A stretch of DNA of 41,787 nt, taken from an uncultured Comamonadaceae bacterium. Lineage in GTDB: Bacteria > Pseudomonadota > Gammaproteobacteria > Burkholderiales > Burkholderiaceae. The stretch spans positions 1 to 41,787 of the forward strand of contig CAMLSD010000037.1 of the NCBI GenBank assembly GCA_946482595.1. The letters run 5' to 3'. Below the pieces are notes generated by a model. It did not search any database. It saw only the letters and a list, made by a program, of their open reading frames with translations, and was not told where the DNA came from. Below, piece by piece: positions 16,982 to 25,428 of this stretch. Each line of letters begins with the position of its first letter. Positions within the stretch are counted from its first letter, which is position 1. A program made the position numbers and the translations under genes.

Positions 16982-18097
16982 TCACTCCGGGTTGCGCATG
17001 ATGCCGAGCATCTCGTCGACATGGCTCAGGCTGCCGGAGTCCTTGACGACCAGGCGCAGCCATTCGTGCAGCGGCATGCTGCCCCAGCGCACCGCCTTGT
17101 CGGCCAGATAGGCCACGGGGCTGTGAGGTTCGGCCACACGGAAGTAGTCCGCCACCTCGCGCAGTTGTTGCAGCGCCTGTGAGCGGCTTCGGATCGGCCC
17201 GCCGTGGGTCGTGGGGGCCGGCGAGGCCGCGCCCGCGGCATGCGGTGGTGGCGTGAACTCCTGGCCTGTGCCGGCGAACTCTGCTGGCGCGTAACCTGCG
17301 GCGCCGGCGTGTGCGCCCGCCGAAGCGCCGTGCTGGGCGGGGTCGGGTGGCACGATGGCACCGACCTCCTGGGCCCAGCGGCGGATCTCGGCGCGGGCCG
17401 AGGCGAGCGCCTCGCGTGCCGTGCTGAACGACGGCGCCTCATCACGCCAGCGCGCCCCGGCGATGAACTCCAGTTGCTCGAGTGCGGAACAACAGGCGTC
17501 GATGCCCTCGACCGTGCTGCGCAGATGGGCGGTGGGTGACTCGCGAAGGCTCGTCAGCCATTGGTCCATGGTGGCGCGGTGCGCCTGGTCGTAGCTGCCG
17601 GAGTCGACTTCGGCCTGCTTCTGGTTGCGCGCCTGTTCCAGATCGGCAAGCGACAGTCGCGCCTGGCGGCCCCGGGTGACCGGCACCGAGCGCACCAGCA
17701 GGCCGATCCGGCTCAGCATCCAGTTGAGGTTGCCGGTGCGCTCCTCGATGTCGGCGCCGTCCGGGCGGGGGTAGAGCTCATCCCAGTAGCGGTCGCTCAG
17801 CCGGCCCAGCAGGTCCAGGCCATGGGCCAGGCCCTGGAAGCCATGGGTGTGGGTCAGCGCTTCCGTCAGCCAGGCGACCAGTCGCAGGTCCTTGGTGCGT
17901 TGCGACAGCAGGTGCTGGGTTCGTTCGGACACGCCAGGCCAGTCGGCCACCTTGAGCGCGGTGACCCAGGCGCCCTGGTCGAGGTGAGGATCGTCTTCAC
18001 GCCGCAGCTCGGCGATTTCGTCGAACTCGGGCGAGAAGGACAGGTCATCGCCGCAGGGCGCGTCGTCGCGGATGGGGTTCAGCAGGTGGTCCAGCAT
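16982..18097 (-). CDS. tssA: TssA, T6SS assembly/cap protein with ImpA_N domain
   Basis: TssA coordinates baseplate docking and tube-sheath polymerisation. The ATG at 18097 gives the family start MLDHLLNPIRDDAPCGDDLS, with the ImpA N-terminal domain (about residues 1-165, including GAWVTALKVADWPGV and TKDLRLVAWLTEAL, LSDRYWDELYPRPDG). A Pro/Ala/Gly-rich linker (about 245-300) and a C-terminal segment with RSRSQALQQLREVADYFR and EPHSPVAYLADKAVRWG follow. The total is 371 residues. A TTG at 18127 is a less likely start. It is the third gene of a leftward unit, 119 bp after the polytopic membrane protein gene, so it is separated from the two main T6SS wings but convergent with the rightward one. 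Confidence 0.94.
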   Translation of the reverse strand: MLDHLLNPIRDDAPCGDDLSFSPEFDEIAELRREDDPHLDQGAWVTALKVADWPGVSERTQHLLSQRTKDLRLVAWLTEALTHTHGFQGLAHGLDLLGRLSDRYWDELYPRPDGADIEERTGNLNWMLSRIGLLVRSVPVTRGRQARLSLADLEQARNQKQAEVDSGSYDQAHRATMDQWLTSLRESPTAHLRSTVEGIDACCSALEQLEFIAGARWRDEAPSFSTAREALASARAEIRRWAQEVGAIVPPDPAQHGASAGAHAGAAGYAPAEFAGTGQEFTPPPHAAGAASPAPTTHGGPIRSRSQALQQLREVADYFRVAEPHSPVAYLADKAVRWGSMPLHEWLRLVVKDSGSLSHVDEMLGIMRNPE

Positions 18098-18216
18098 GAC
18101 GGAAGGGGACGTGAGTGAGGTGATCAAGGCGGTGGGGCAAGGTGAGGCAGGGGCATTCGCAGTTCAGCGAGTCGGCGGCCGACCGGCGGCACGCGGCTGG
18201 CGGTGGGCCCTTGGGT

Positions 18217-19101
18217 TCAGGCGCGCCCCTCCCGACGGTGTGCCTTGCGGCGTGAACGGGGGCGTGGTGGCTCGTCAGTGCGTGGCGATGAGCCGGCCAA
18301 CGGTCCGGCGGGCGACGATGAGCGGGTCAACGGCCCTCCGGGCGGCTGCGCCGGCCGGCGTGCCAGCCAGCGGGCCAGAGGGAGCGAGGCACGCGCCTGT
18401 TGCAGCTCGGGCTGCCAGGGGCAGGCCCAGATCGTGCCGCTGCGGTGCTGCTGGAGGGTGAGCCACAGCGCCTTGCCCAGCAGGGTGCCCAGCTGACCCA
18501 TCGCGAGCCAGCCGACGGCACAGGACATCAGGACGGCGATCGGCAGGGCCAGCTCGGTGCGGCTTGCCCCCCCGGCCTCCCACAGCAGCGGCAGGTTGGC
18601 CACTGCCACCACCATGGGGCCGAAGGCGTGCCAGTGGCCGCCGGGGGGCGTGGCCGCATAGGCCGATGGATGCAGCGTGCGGGTCGGCAGGTCCACCCAC
18701 TGGTCGACGGCCGGCGGCGGCTGCGTGCTCATGCGTGTGATGGTGCGCAGGCTGCCCCAGGTCAGGCACACAGCCATGGCGACCAGGGAAGCCGGAGCGC
18801 CCCAGGCCAGCAGCGCCGGCGACACCGCCGCCGTGGCCGCCACCGACCACACGGCCACCACCAGCGCGCCGAGCCAGACCGTGGCGATGGACGCGGCGCC
18901 CAGCAGGTGGGCACACGCGAAGCGCGACCGATAGGCCACGTACAGACCCAGCGCGGCGCCCCCCACGCCGAGGCCCGCCGCCAGCGGGACGAATCCGCTC
19001 CAGCCGGTCAGGCCGACCAGCAGGAAGGCCAGCACGAGACCATTGGCAGCGCCCAGCAGCCAAAGCCAGGCCAGACGCTGCGCATGGATGAGGCCAGGCA
19101 T
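18217..19101 (-). CDS. Polytopic membrane protein, candidate T6SS immunity protein
   Basis: The 294-residue protein has about six hydrophobic helices (approximately residues 10-31, 37-57, 66-90, 95-115, 163-178 and 184-206), a loop of about 45 residues between helices 4 and 5, and a C-terminal tail rich in Pro, Arg and Ser (ending RRKAHRREGRA). No known transporter or enzyme motif is visible. The ATG at 19101 lies 4 nt after the upstream stop, and neither it nor the TTG at 19116 has a clear ribosome-binding site, which suggests coupled translation. Coupling to a protein with a C-terminal membrane hairpin and position beside tssA match known pairs of pore-forming T6SS effectors with membrane-embedded immunity proteins. 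That assignment is inferred; a T6SS assembly factor is the alternative. Confidence 0.6.
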   Translation of the reverse strand: MPGLIHAQRLAWLWLLGAANGLVLAFLLVGLTGWSGFVPLAAGLGVGGAALGLYVAYRSRFACAHLLGAASIATVWLGALVVAVWSVAATAAVSPALLAWGAPASLVAMAVCLTWGSLRTITRMSTQPPPAVDQWVDLPTRTLHPSAYAATPPGGHWHAFGPMVVAVANLPLLWEAGGASRTELALPIAVLMSCAVGWLAMGQLGTLLGKALWLTLQQHRSGTIWACPWQPELQQARASLPLARWLARRPAQPPGGPLTRSSSPAGPLAGSSPRTDEPPRPRSRRKAHRREGRA

Positions 19102-19105
19102 GCGC

Positions 19106-20179
19106 TCAGTCGGCAACGGCGCGCTGCGCCTGCCGGGCGGCCCAGTCGGCTCCGCCGTAGGTGTTCCAGGCCACCTGCACCGCCAGCCCCGCCAGCAGGC
19201 CGATCACGATGACCGGCGCACCGACGACGCCGATCGCGGCCAGGCCCGCGCCTGCAACCACCGAGGCTCCCAGCCCCAGTGCATTGCCGCTCTGGCTCTT
19301 GGCCGAGGCAACGATGAATTTGTCGGAATCGAACCGCTTGAGGCGGCGAACACCGTGCGCGTCGGTCTCGTATTCGAGGCTGTTCATCATGTCGATTGCC
19401 GCGGAGGGTGCAAAGGTGAGCACACCGACGCCCACCTTGCCGGTGGCCCAGCCGAAGCGGTTCTGCCAGTGTGTCTCGGCCGCGATGTTGGCCGCCATGC
19501 GCGCTTGTGTGGTGCCCTGCGGCGCCCAGCGGGTCGAGGCCCGGGTGCCCGCGCGGTTGCTGCGCCAGCCGCCGGCGCCGGCGGCCTGGCTGACGACCGT
19601 GATCGGCAGCTTCGTGACCCGCAGGCGCAGGCGCGGCCGACCGCGGCCCTGGGCGGCGTCGTACAGGGTCATGTGGGCATTGATGCGCACCTGGCGGACC
19701 TGCCGCGAGGTGATGCGCTGCGCCGCCTGCTGGAGCTGCCGTGTGGCCTCGGCCTGCACGCGCACATGCTCGGCGGCCTGGGCGGCACCCATCGCATTGC
19801 CAAGCACGTTGCCGGGGCCGATGGTGGCCGAGGCGATCTCGGAGCCCAGCCCCTGGCCACCCCAGTCGCCCAGCACGTAGTCGCGCATGGCTTGCGAGGC
19901 GCCACCGCCGTTCGCGCCCGCGCCGGGGGAGGCCACTGGCGCGGGCCACATCGACGGGCCGGTCGGGCCACCGAGGCGGCGCAGGACTTCATCGCCCAGC
20001 GGGCCGTCGAGGTCGTATTCGCCCGACAGGGTTTCGTAGGTGACGATCAGGCCATCGGCCCGGCAGAAGCCGCCTGCGATCGTGGTGGTGGGCTGGGCCG
20101 TGACCGGGCCATGGGACTGGAGCTGGCGTGCCAGTGCGTGAGCGTCTTTTTGGGCGGACCGTTGAGCGGTGGTGGTCAT
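19106..20179 (-). CDS. Protein with C-terminal transmembrane hairpin, candidate T6SS effector
   Basis: The 357-residue product is unlike any family I recognise. It starts MTTTAQRSAQKDAHALARQL, has a Gly/Ala/Gln-rich middle without PAAR, Hcp or VgrG motifs, and a moderately hydrophobic patch near 248-267. It ends in two strongly hydrophobic segments (about 302-320 and 322-338) joined by GAP, then a charged tail (TYGGADWAARQ). It has no signal peptide. A soluble protein ending in a Gly-rich membrane hairpin, encoded just before a polytopic membrane protein and tssA, is the layout of pore-forming T6SS effectors. The ATG at 20179 has no good ribosome-binding site and is preceded by a 7-bp GC hairpin; the frame continues to 20230 upstream. 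Effector status is inference. Confidence 0.6.
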   Translation of the reverse strand: MTTTAQRSAQKDAHALARQLQSHGPVTAQPTTTIAGGFCRADGLIVTYETLSGEYDLDGPLGDEVLRRLGGPTGPSMWPAPVASPGAGANGGGASQAMRDYVLGDWGGQGLGSEIASATIGPGNVLGNAMGAAQAAEHVRVQAEATRQLQQAAQRITSRQVRQVRINAHMTLYDAAQGRGRPRLRLRVTKLPITVVSQAAGAGGWRSNRAGTRASTRWAPQGTTQARMAANIAAETHWQNRFGWATGKVGVGVLTFAPSAAIDMMNSLEYETDAHGVRRLKRFDSDKFIVASAKSQSGNALGLGASVVAGAGLAAIGVVGAPVIVIGLLAGLAVQVAWNTYGGADWAARQAQRAVAD

Positions 20180-20185
20180 GGTGTT

Positions 20186-20203
20186 GCGCGGCTCGGGCCG
20201 CGC
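20186..20203 (-). promoter_or_regulatory. Hairpin next to the candidate effector start codon
   Basis: GCGCGGC-CCGA-GCCGCGC forms a perfect 7-bp stem ending 6 nt before the ATG on the leftward transcript, where a ribosome-binding site would lie. It could limit translation of a toxic product or be a fortuitous GC palindrome. The rest of the 212-bp gap (20180-20391) shows no gene and no clear promoter. Confidence 0.35.
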
Positions 20204-20391
20204 GAGAGTCAGGCATGGGGCAGCCGACACTCTAGAAAGAAGCAGCGCCCGAGTCGCCCCCTCGTTTCGGGTGCCTCAAGAAACAACCGAAACCGAGTGA
20301 AACATCGCTGGTGCGAAGCGCCCCAGGCGTGTTGCGCGCTTGGCCCGGCTTGGCCCGACGTGGCGGGATTCGCCCCCAACGCCCACCCGAC

Positions 20392-21243
20392 TCACGCCGC
20401 GGGTTGTGCGCCTGCGACCAGGCGGTCCAGCAAGCCATTGAACACCTCGGGCTGCTCCAGTTGCGGCGTGTGGCCGCAGTCCGCCAGTTCGACCAGCCGC
20501 GATCCCGGCGTGAGGGCGTGTGCCAGCCGGGAGTGGCGGGCAGGCAGCACCACATCGTGTTCACCATGCACGAACAGCGTGGGCACACGCAGGGCGCGCA
20601 GGATGTCGTGCGAGTGCTGCCACAGCTCGCGCCGCTGGCCACGCACGGTGCTGAGGCGGCGCAGCAGGGCCAGGAAATGCCGGCCGCTCCCCGGGCGATG
20701 GACGTTGCGTTCGATCGCTGCGCGCACCACCGGCGTGATCGCGTCGGCCCGTCGCACGATGGCCTTGATCTGCTGGGCCACGGCGATCGGTCCGGGTCGA
20801 TTCATCAGCTCGCCCACGCCTGGAAGGGTCATCAGCCTGAAGGCGCCCAAGACCTCCGGCCCGAGGGTGGCCGCGTTGGCCAGCAGCACCGAGCCGACAC
20901 GGCCCGGCTGCTGCGCCACCATGCGCAGGGACATGGCAGCGCCCAGCGAGTTGCCCACCAGGTGAACCCGCTGTGCGCCAAGCGCATCCAGCAGTTGCCA
21001 GGCCACCTGCGCCTGTCCTTCGAGTGTCATGGCGCTGCTGCACTCGTCTGCGAGGCCATGCCCGGGAAGATCCCATGCGATGAGACGAAATGACGCGGCG
21101 AGCGTTTCGAACTGCCGATGCCAGAACTCGAGCGACTCGCCGATGCCATGCGTCAGAAGCACGGCCGGACCGCTGCCCCCGCTGTCCCCGCTGTCCCAGT
21201 AGCGCAGGCGCGCGCCGGCCACCGATACGAAGTGGTCGTTCAT
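20392..21243 (-). CDS. Alpha/beta-fold hydrolase (C-C bond hydrolase or esterase type)
   Basis: The 283-residue cytoplasmic hydrolase has the full triad pattern. The nucleophile elbow is GNSLG with Ser99, the acid is Asp230 in VHGEHD, and the base is His258 in CGHTPQLE. The oxyanion region is THGIGES near residue 31 and a WDLPGHG motif lies at 57-63. A helical lid covers roughly 130-200. It is the last gene of the leftward aromatic operon, 6 bp after the SDR gene. Members of this group cleave meta-cleavage products, lactones or aryl esters; the context suggests hydrolysis of an aromatic ester or ring-cleavage product, but the substrate cannot be read from sequence. There is no signal peptide. 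Confidence 0.88.
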   Translation of the reverse strand: MNDHFVSVAGARLRYWDSGDSGGSGPAVLLTHGIGESLEFWHRQFETLAASFRLIAWDLPGHGLADECSSAMTLEGQAQVAWQLLDALGAQRVHLVGNSLGAAMSLRMVAQQPGRVGSVLLANAATLGPEVLGAFRLMTLPGVGELMNRPGPIAVAQQIKAIVRRADAITPVVRAAIERNVHRPGSGRHFLALLRRLSTVRGQRRELWQHSHDILRALRVPTLFVHGEHDVVLPARHSRLAHALTPGSRLVELADCGHTPQLEQPEVFNGLLDRLVAGAQPAA

Positions 21244-21249
21244 GGCTGC

Positions 21250-22014
21250 TCAGATGTAGGTGGATGCGAGGCCGCCGTCGACCGGCAGGTTCACGCCGCT
21301 GACCCAGCGTGAGGCGTCGCTGCACAGGAAGGCGATGACGGGTGCCACCTCGTCGCTGAAGGCAGGCCGCTTCATGCGGTGGGCGTCCTTCTCGACCCGC
21401 TCGTTGCCGAGCATCTGCACGAAGTCGCCGAGGATGGGGGTGAACACCGGGCCGGGGGCGACGCAGTTCATGCGCACGTCGTGCTCCATGAACAGGGTCT
21501 GCGACTGCGTGTGCGTCCACACGATCAGTGCCTCCTTGAAGTACTGGTAGCAGGTCGCCTGTGGCACGGGATGGGCGTCGAGCCAGGCGCGTCCCGCGTC
21601 GAATGAGGCGGTCTGCGCCAGCGCGCGGTGCTGCTCCAGTCGGGCGGGCCATTCGGCACCCAGGATGGACGAGATGTTCACCACGCTGCCCCCGCCCATG
21701 CGGCCCAGCAGCCCCAGGGTCAGATGGCGCAGGCCCAGGTAGTTGACCCGGGCCACGAGGTCGACCGGGGCCGTGCCCGGCACGCCGGCGATGTTGCACA
21801 GGGCGTCGATGCGCTGCGGCAGGCGGGCGATGGCCGCGTCGATCGCTGCGGGTTCGGACAGGTCGGCCTTGACGAACCCGTCCAGCGTGAGGAACGGGTC
21901 GTTGCGGTCCACACCGATCACGTGGGCGCCTTGCAGGCGCAGCAGCTTGGCGGTGTCGCTGCCGATGCCCGAGCTGACGCCGGTGATGACGATGGTCTTG
22001 CCTTGAACAGTCAT
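21250..22014 (-). CDS. SDR, coniferyl-alcohol dehydrogenase-like
   Basis: This is a 254-residue short-chain dehydrogenase, probably NAD(P)-linked oxidation of an aryl or allyl alcohol to its aldehyde. The cofactor motif TGVSSGIG is at 11-18, VDRND at 35-39 suggests NAD preference, NIAG is at 74-77, Asn91 follows, and the catalytic Ser115/Tyr156/Lys160 sit in NISS and YQYFK. CNIAGVPGT, NYLGLRHL, LGAEWPARL and CYQYFKEALIVW closely recall coniferyl-alcohol dehydrogenase (CalA) of Pseudomonas and the related 3-alpha-hydroxysteroid dehydrogenases, as far as I remember those sequences. The ATG overlaps the livM-like stop by 4 bp. Paired with the operon's aromatic aldehyde dehydrogenase, it would supply the alcohol-to-aldehyde step. 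Coniferyl alcohol itself as the substrate is a reasonable guess, not shown. Confidence 0.85.
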   Translation of the reverse strand: MTVQGKTIVITGVSSGIGSDTAKLLRLQGAHVIGVDRNDPFLTLDGFVKADLSEPAAIDAAIARLPQRIDALCNIAGVPGTAPVDLVARVNYLGLRHLTLGLLGRMGGGSVVNISSILGAEWPARLEQHRALAQTASFDAGRAWLDAHPVPQATCYQYFKEALIVWTHTQSQTLFMEHDVRMNCVAPGPVFTPILGDFVQMLGNERVEKDAHRMKRPAFSDEVAPVIAFLCSDASRWVSGVNLPVDGGLASTYI

Positions 22015-23000
22015 GGTTGGTTCTCCGTGGACGAGGGTGAGTGGGTTGGAGGGATCGGAAGGCCCAGGCCTGTGCGAGTGGCGGACCGGCGCGCGAGCCA
22101 GTCGCTCCAGACGCCGGCCAGGCCGCGCGGGAGCCACAACGCACAGGCCGCGCTGACGGCACCGAGGCCGGCGAGGTACCACACGCCCAGGTGGCCCAGG
22201 CCTTCCTGCAGCACGAACAGCAGCACGGCACCGAGCAGCGGGCCCCAGGGGCTGCGCAGGCCACCGACGACCGCCATGAACAGCATCAGCACCGACCACT
22301 GCACACCGAAGTTGGTGCGTGGCAGAAAGGTGATCGCTGACGCCAGCCAGGCCGAACCGGCCAGTGCGGCGCCCAGCGAGGCCAGCACGTACACGCGCCG
22401 ACGTGTGCGCATGACCTGAACGCCGAGCGACGCGGCGGCCTCGGCGTCCTCGCCGATCGCGCGGGTGGCGGTGCCCACGGCCGTGCCCATCAGCCAGGTC
22501 ATGAGCCCCAGCATGAACGCCAGCGAGGCCAGGGCCAGCCAGAAGGCGAGGTTGCGCCGCAGCTCCGGATCGACCGCATTGAGCGCCAGCAGGGAGGTGC
22601 CGGTTTCTCCCTGCACCAGCGGGTCCAGCATCACGAGGATGCGGATGATCTCGGCCACCACCCAGGTGGCGATGGCGAATTCGCCATCCTTGAGCCTCAG
22701 CACCAAAAACGACAGCCCCCAGGCCACCGCCGCGGCCCCGGCTGCGCCGGCCAGCAAGGCCGGGTAGGCGGACCCGTCGGCGTCCACCAGGCGAAGGGCA
22801 AAGTAGGCGCCCAGCCCGAAGTACGCCTGCTGCCCCACCGACACCAGGCCGGCCTGGCCGGCCAGCAGCCCCCAGGTCGATGCGATCAGCATCAGGATGA
22901 ACAGGCTGGTCAGCTTGTCGACGGCATTGGCGCCGAGCAGCAGTGGCAGGCCGGCCAGTGCGATCGAGACGGCCAGGATCCCGGTGATGTGCCGTGTCAT
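22011..23000 (-). CDS. LivM-type ABC transporter permease
   Basis: The 329-residue inner-membrane permease of the branched-chain amino acid/aromatic acid (HAAT) importer family has about nine hydrophobic helices. It carries family segments such as LIASTWGLLAGQAGLVSVGQ, GAYFALRL and the cytoplasmic coupling region AIGEDAEAAASLGVQV (EAA-type loop), then GGLRSPWGPLLGAVLLF. The start overlaps the livH-like stop by 4 bp and the stop overlaps the SDR start by 4 bp. It would pair with the neighbouring LivH-like permease. Given the operon, the cargo is more likely an aromatic compound than leucine; this is inferred from context. Confidence 0.92.
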   Translation of the reverse strand: MTRHITGILAVSIALAGLPLLLGANAVDKLTSLFILMLIASTWGLLAGQAGLVSVGQQAYFGLGAYFALRLVDADGSAYPALLAGAAGAAAVAWGLSFLVLRLKDGEFAIATWVVAEIIRILVMLDPLVQGETGTSLLALNAVDPELRRNLAFWLALASLAFMLGLMTWLMGTAVGTATRAIGEDAEAAASLGVQVMRTRRRVYVLASLGAALAGSAWLASAITFLPRTNFGVQWSVLMLFMAVVGGLRSPWGPLLGAVLLFVLQEGLGHLGVWYLAGLGAVSAACALWLPRGLAGVWSDWLARRSATRTGLGLPIPPTHSPSSTENQP

Positions 23001-23932
23001 GGTTGCACCTCGCCTGGGCCGACTGCAGCCGGTGCGGCGGCCGGGGCGCGCCGCCCGGGCCAGGGTGACAACCCCAGGCCATGGCGGTGCTGGCGCCACA
23101 GCCGTGTGCCAAGCACGGCCAGGAACAGCAGATGCCCCCCGAGCTGGAAGCCCAGCGGCGAGACCAGCGCGCCCAGGCTTTGCGCCAGGCCCAGCAGGAT
23201 GCCGCCGAGCAGGGTGCCCCAGAGCGAACCGATGCCGCCGATGACCACCGCCTCGAAGGCCAGGATCAGCAGCAGCGGCCCGCCATAGGGCTCGACGGTG
23301 GCGCGTGAGGCGAGCATCACGCCGGCCAGTGCGGCCAGCGCGACCGAGAGGGCCGCGGCGGCGCAGTGCACGCGCGCCGCGTCGACGCCGCACAGGGCGG
23401 CGGCCTCCGGGTCCGACGCGGCGGCGCGGATCGCGCGGCCCAGCCGCGTGCAGGCCAGCAGCAACTGCAAGCCGGCCAGCGTGAGCACGCCCAGCAACAG
23501 CGTGAACACCGGCAACTGGCCCACCACCACATCGCCATGGGGGTTCCAGCTCGCCCAGGACAGCTCACCCAGCGCATCCCCAAGCGACCGGGCCTCGGAG
23601 CCGAAGGCGCCATACAACCCGTTCTGGATCAGCGTGCCCAGGCCCAGCGTGACCAGCAGCGGCAGCAGCACCCCCGAGCGCAGCGTACGGGCGAGCACCC
23701 AGCGTTGCAGCCACAGGCCCAGCAGGCCCATGACAGGCAGCGCCACCAGGACGGCCAGCCAGGGCGACCAGCCCAGACCCACCAGCCACAGCACGGCAAA
23801 GGCGCCGGCCATGGCCAGGTCGCCGTGCGCGAGGTTGATGATGCGCATGACGCCGAACATCAGCGACAGCCCCGCTGCCAGCACGGCGTAGTAGCCCCCC
23901 AGCAGGGTGCCCTGGATCAATGCTTCGATCAT
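22997..23932 (-). CDS. LivH-type ABC transporter permease
   Basis: The second permease of the importer is 311 residues with about eight membrane helices. It begins MIEALIQGTLLGGYYAVLAA, followed by GLSLMFGVMRIINLAHGDLA, a segment nearly invariant in LivH proteins. RAIRAAASDPEAAALCGVDA is the cytoplasmic coupling loop and GGIGSLWGTLLGGILLGLAQ comes near the C-terminus. Both ends overlap neighbouring genes by 4 bp, so all four membrane and ATPase genes are probably translated as a coupled set. The short C-terminal extension rich in Ala and Pro is not conserved. Confidence 0.93.
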   Translation of the reverse strand: MIEALIQGTLLGGYYAVLAAGLSLMFGVMRIINLAHGDLAMAGAFAVLWLVGLGWSPWLAVLVALPVMGLLGLWLQRWVLARTLRSGVLLPLLVTLGLGTLIQNGLYGAFGSEARSLGDALGELSWASWNPHGDVVVGQLPVFTLLLGVLTLAGLQLLLACTRLGRAIRAAASDPEAAALCGVDAARVHCAAAALSVALAALAGVMLASRATVEPYGGPLLLILAFEAVVIGGIGSLWGTLLGGILLGLAQSLGALVSPLGFQLGGHLLFLAVLGTRLWRQHRHGLGLSPWPGRRAPAAAPAAVGPGEVQP

Positions 23933-24675
23933 GTGGCGTGCTCCACACCAAAGTAGGCGTCGGTGACGGTCTGGCGGTCCAGGGTGCCGGTGGCGGCGGC
24001 CAGCACGATGCGACCCTGGCGCAGGCACAGCAGGCGGTCGGCAAAGCCCATCGCGCGCGACAGGTCCTGCTCGACCAGCAGCAGCGTCGTGCCGGCGCTG
24101 CGGCGCAGCTCGTCGAGATGGCGATAGACCTCGTCCACCGCTCGGGGCGACAGGCCGAGCGACACCTCGTCGATCAGCAGCACGCACGGGTTGGACATCA
24201 GTGCCCGGGCAATCGCGGCCGCCTGCCGCTGCCCGCCGGACAGCGCGCCGGCGGGCCGATCGAGCAGCGGCTGCAGCGCCGGCAGGGCGTGCAGCACACG
24301 TTCCATCGTCCAGCCACCGTCGCCGGGCAACGGCCGGCGGTGCTCGTGGGCGATCAGCAGGTTCTCGCGCACGGTCATGTCGGCAAACAGGCGGCGTCCC
24401 TCGGGGACCAGCGCGAGCCCCAGTGCGACCCGTCGATGCGCAGCCAGTGCGGTCACGTCCGCGCCGTTCAGGTACACGCTCCCCTGATGGGCCGGATGGA
24501 CACCAGCCAGGGTGCGCAGCAGGGTGGTCTTGCCCGCGCCGTTGGCCCCCACCAGGGCCACGACCTCGCCGACATGCAGCGAGAGGGACACCCCGCGCAC
24601 GGCCGGCAGCGGGCCGTGGCGGGCGCCGAGGTCGCATGCCTCCAGCAGTGCGGCGGGCGAGGCTGCGCCCGTCAT
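23929..24675 (-). CDS. LivF-type ABC transporter ATPase
   Basis: The 248-residue ATPase carries Walker A GANGAGKTT (43-51), a Q-loop region near 85-95 (ALVPEGRRLFADMTVRENL, typical of LivF), signature LSGGQRQ (145-151), Walker B VLLIDE (165-170) and the LivF D-loop SLGLSP (172-177). A switch His is replaced within LLVEQD, the Gln form usual for LivF. It overlaps the livG-like gene upstream and the livH-like gene downstream by 4 bp each. It energises uptake with the LivG-like partner. Confidence 0.94.
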   Translation of the reverse strand: MTGAASPAALLEACDLGARHGPLPAVRGVSLSLHVGEVVALVGANGAGKTTLLRTLAGVHPAHQGSVYLNGADVTALAAHRRVALGLALVPEGRRLFADMTVRENLLIAHEHRRPLPGDGGWTMERVLHALPALQPLLDRPAGALSGGQRQAAAIARALMSNPCVLLIDEVSLGLSPRAVDEVYRHLDELRRSAGTTLLLVEQDLSRAMGFADRLLCLRQGRIVLAAATGTLDRQTVTDAYFGVEHAT

Positions 24676-25403
24676 GCCGGCACCCCGCCCAGGTAAGCCT
24701 CGACCACGCGGGCGTCGCGCATGACCGCCCGCGGCTCGCCCTGCGCAAGCACCCGGCCGGCATCCATGCAGATCAGCCGGGTGACCACCTTGAGCAAGGC
24801 GTGCAGCACATGCTCGATCCAGACCACGGTGAGGCCTTCGTCGCGCAGCGTGCGCACCAGCTCGACCAGCCCCTGCAGTTCGGCCTCGGACAGGCCGCCG
24901 CCGATCTCGTCGAGCAGCAGCACGCGTGGCCGTGTGGCCAGCGCGCGTGCAAGCTCGAGCCGCTTGCGGTCCATCAGTCCCAGGCTCGAGGCAGGGCGTT
25001 GTGCCATCGCGCCCAGGCCGCAGCGTTCGAGGCTGTGGCGCGCGGCGCGTTCGGCCTGCGCGCCGCGCAGGGCGGCGCCGTGCTGTGCGGCCACCAGGGT
25101 GTTGTCGAACACGCTCAGTGCCGCGAACGGCCGTGGTATCTGGTGCGTGCGGGCCACACCGGCATGGCAGCGCCGTGCAGCGTCCCAGGTACCGATGTCC
25201 CGGCCGTCCAGCCGGACCGTGCCCTGGCTGGCGGGCAGGATGCCCGCCAGCACGCCAAACAGCGTGGTCTTGCCGGCGCCATTGGGGCCGACCAGGCCCA
25301 GTGCTTCGCCGCGTTGCACGCGCAGGTCCACGTCGTGCAGCACCTGCAGTCGGCCGAAGTGCTTGCACACCCCGCGGGCCTCCAGGATCACCTCGTCAGG
25401 CAT
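24672..25403 (-). CDS. LivG-type ABC transporter ATPase with degenerate signature
   Basis: The 243-residue ATPase has Walker A GPNGAGKTT (39-47), an RTHQIPRPFAALSVFDN Q-loop region typical of LivG, Walker B VLLLDEI (about 159-165) and the switch-His segment IEHVLHAL. The ABC signature usually read as LSYGQ in LivG is SSLGLMDRK here, so the LSGGQ consensus is lost on this subunit although the partner LivF keeps it. Such asymmetry occurs in heterodimeric ABC transporters and leaves one full ATP site. It follows the binding-protein gene by 25 bp and overlaps the livF-like gene by 4 bp. Confidence 0.93.
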   Translation of the reverse strand: MPDEVILEARGVCKHFGRLQVLHDVDLRVQRGEALGLVGPNGAGKTTLFGVLAGILPASQGTVRLDGRDIGTWDAARRCHAGVARTHQIPRPFAALSVFDNTLVAAQHGAALRGAQAERAARHSLERCGLGAMAQRPASSLGLMDRKRLELARALATRPRVLLLDEIGGGLSEAELQGLVELVRTLRDEGLTVVWIEHVLHALLKVVTRLICMDAGRVLAQGEPRAVMRDARVVEAYLGGVPA

Positions 25404-25428
25404 GTCGTCTCCCGTGCTGCGAGGGGGC

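Noticed and set aside
21250..23112. A long frame fusing upstream sequence to the SDR
   Set aside because: The upstream part lies antiphase within the livM-like gene; the ATG at 22014 gives the standard SDR N-terminus and a 4-bp overlap.
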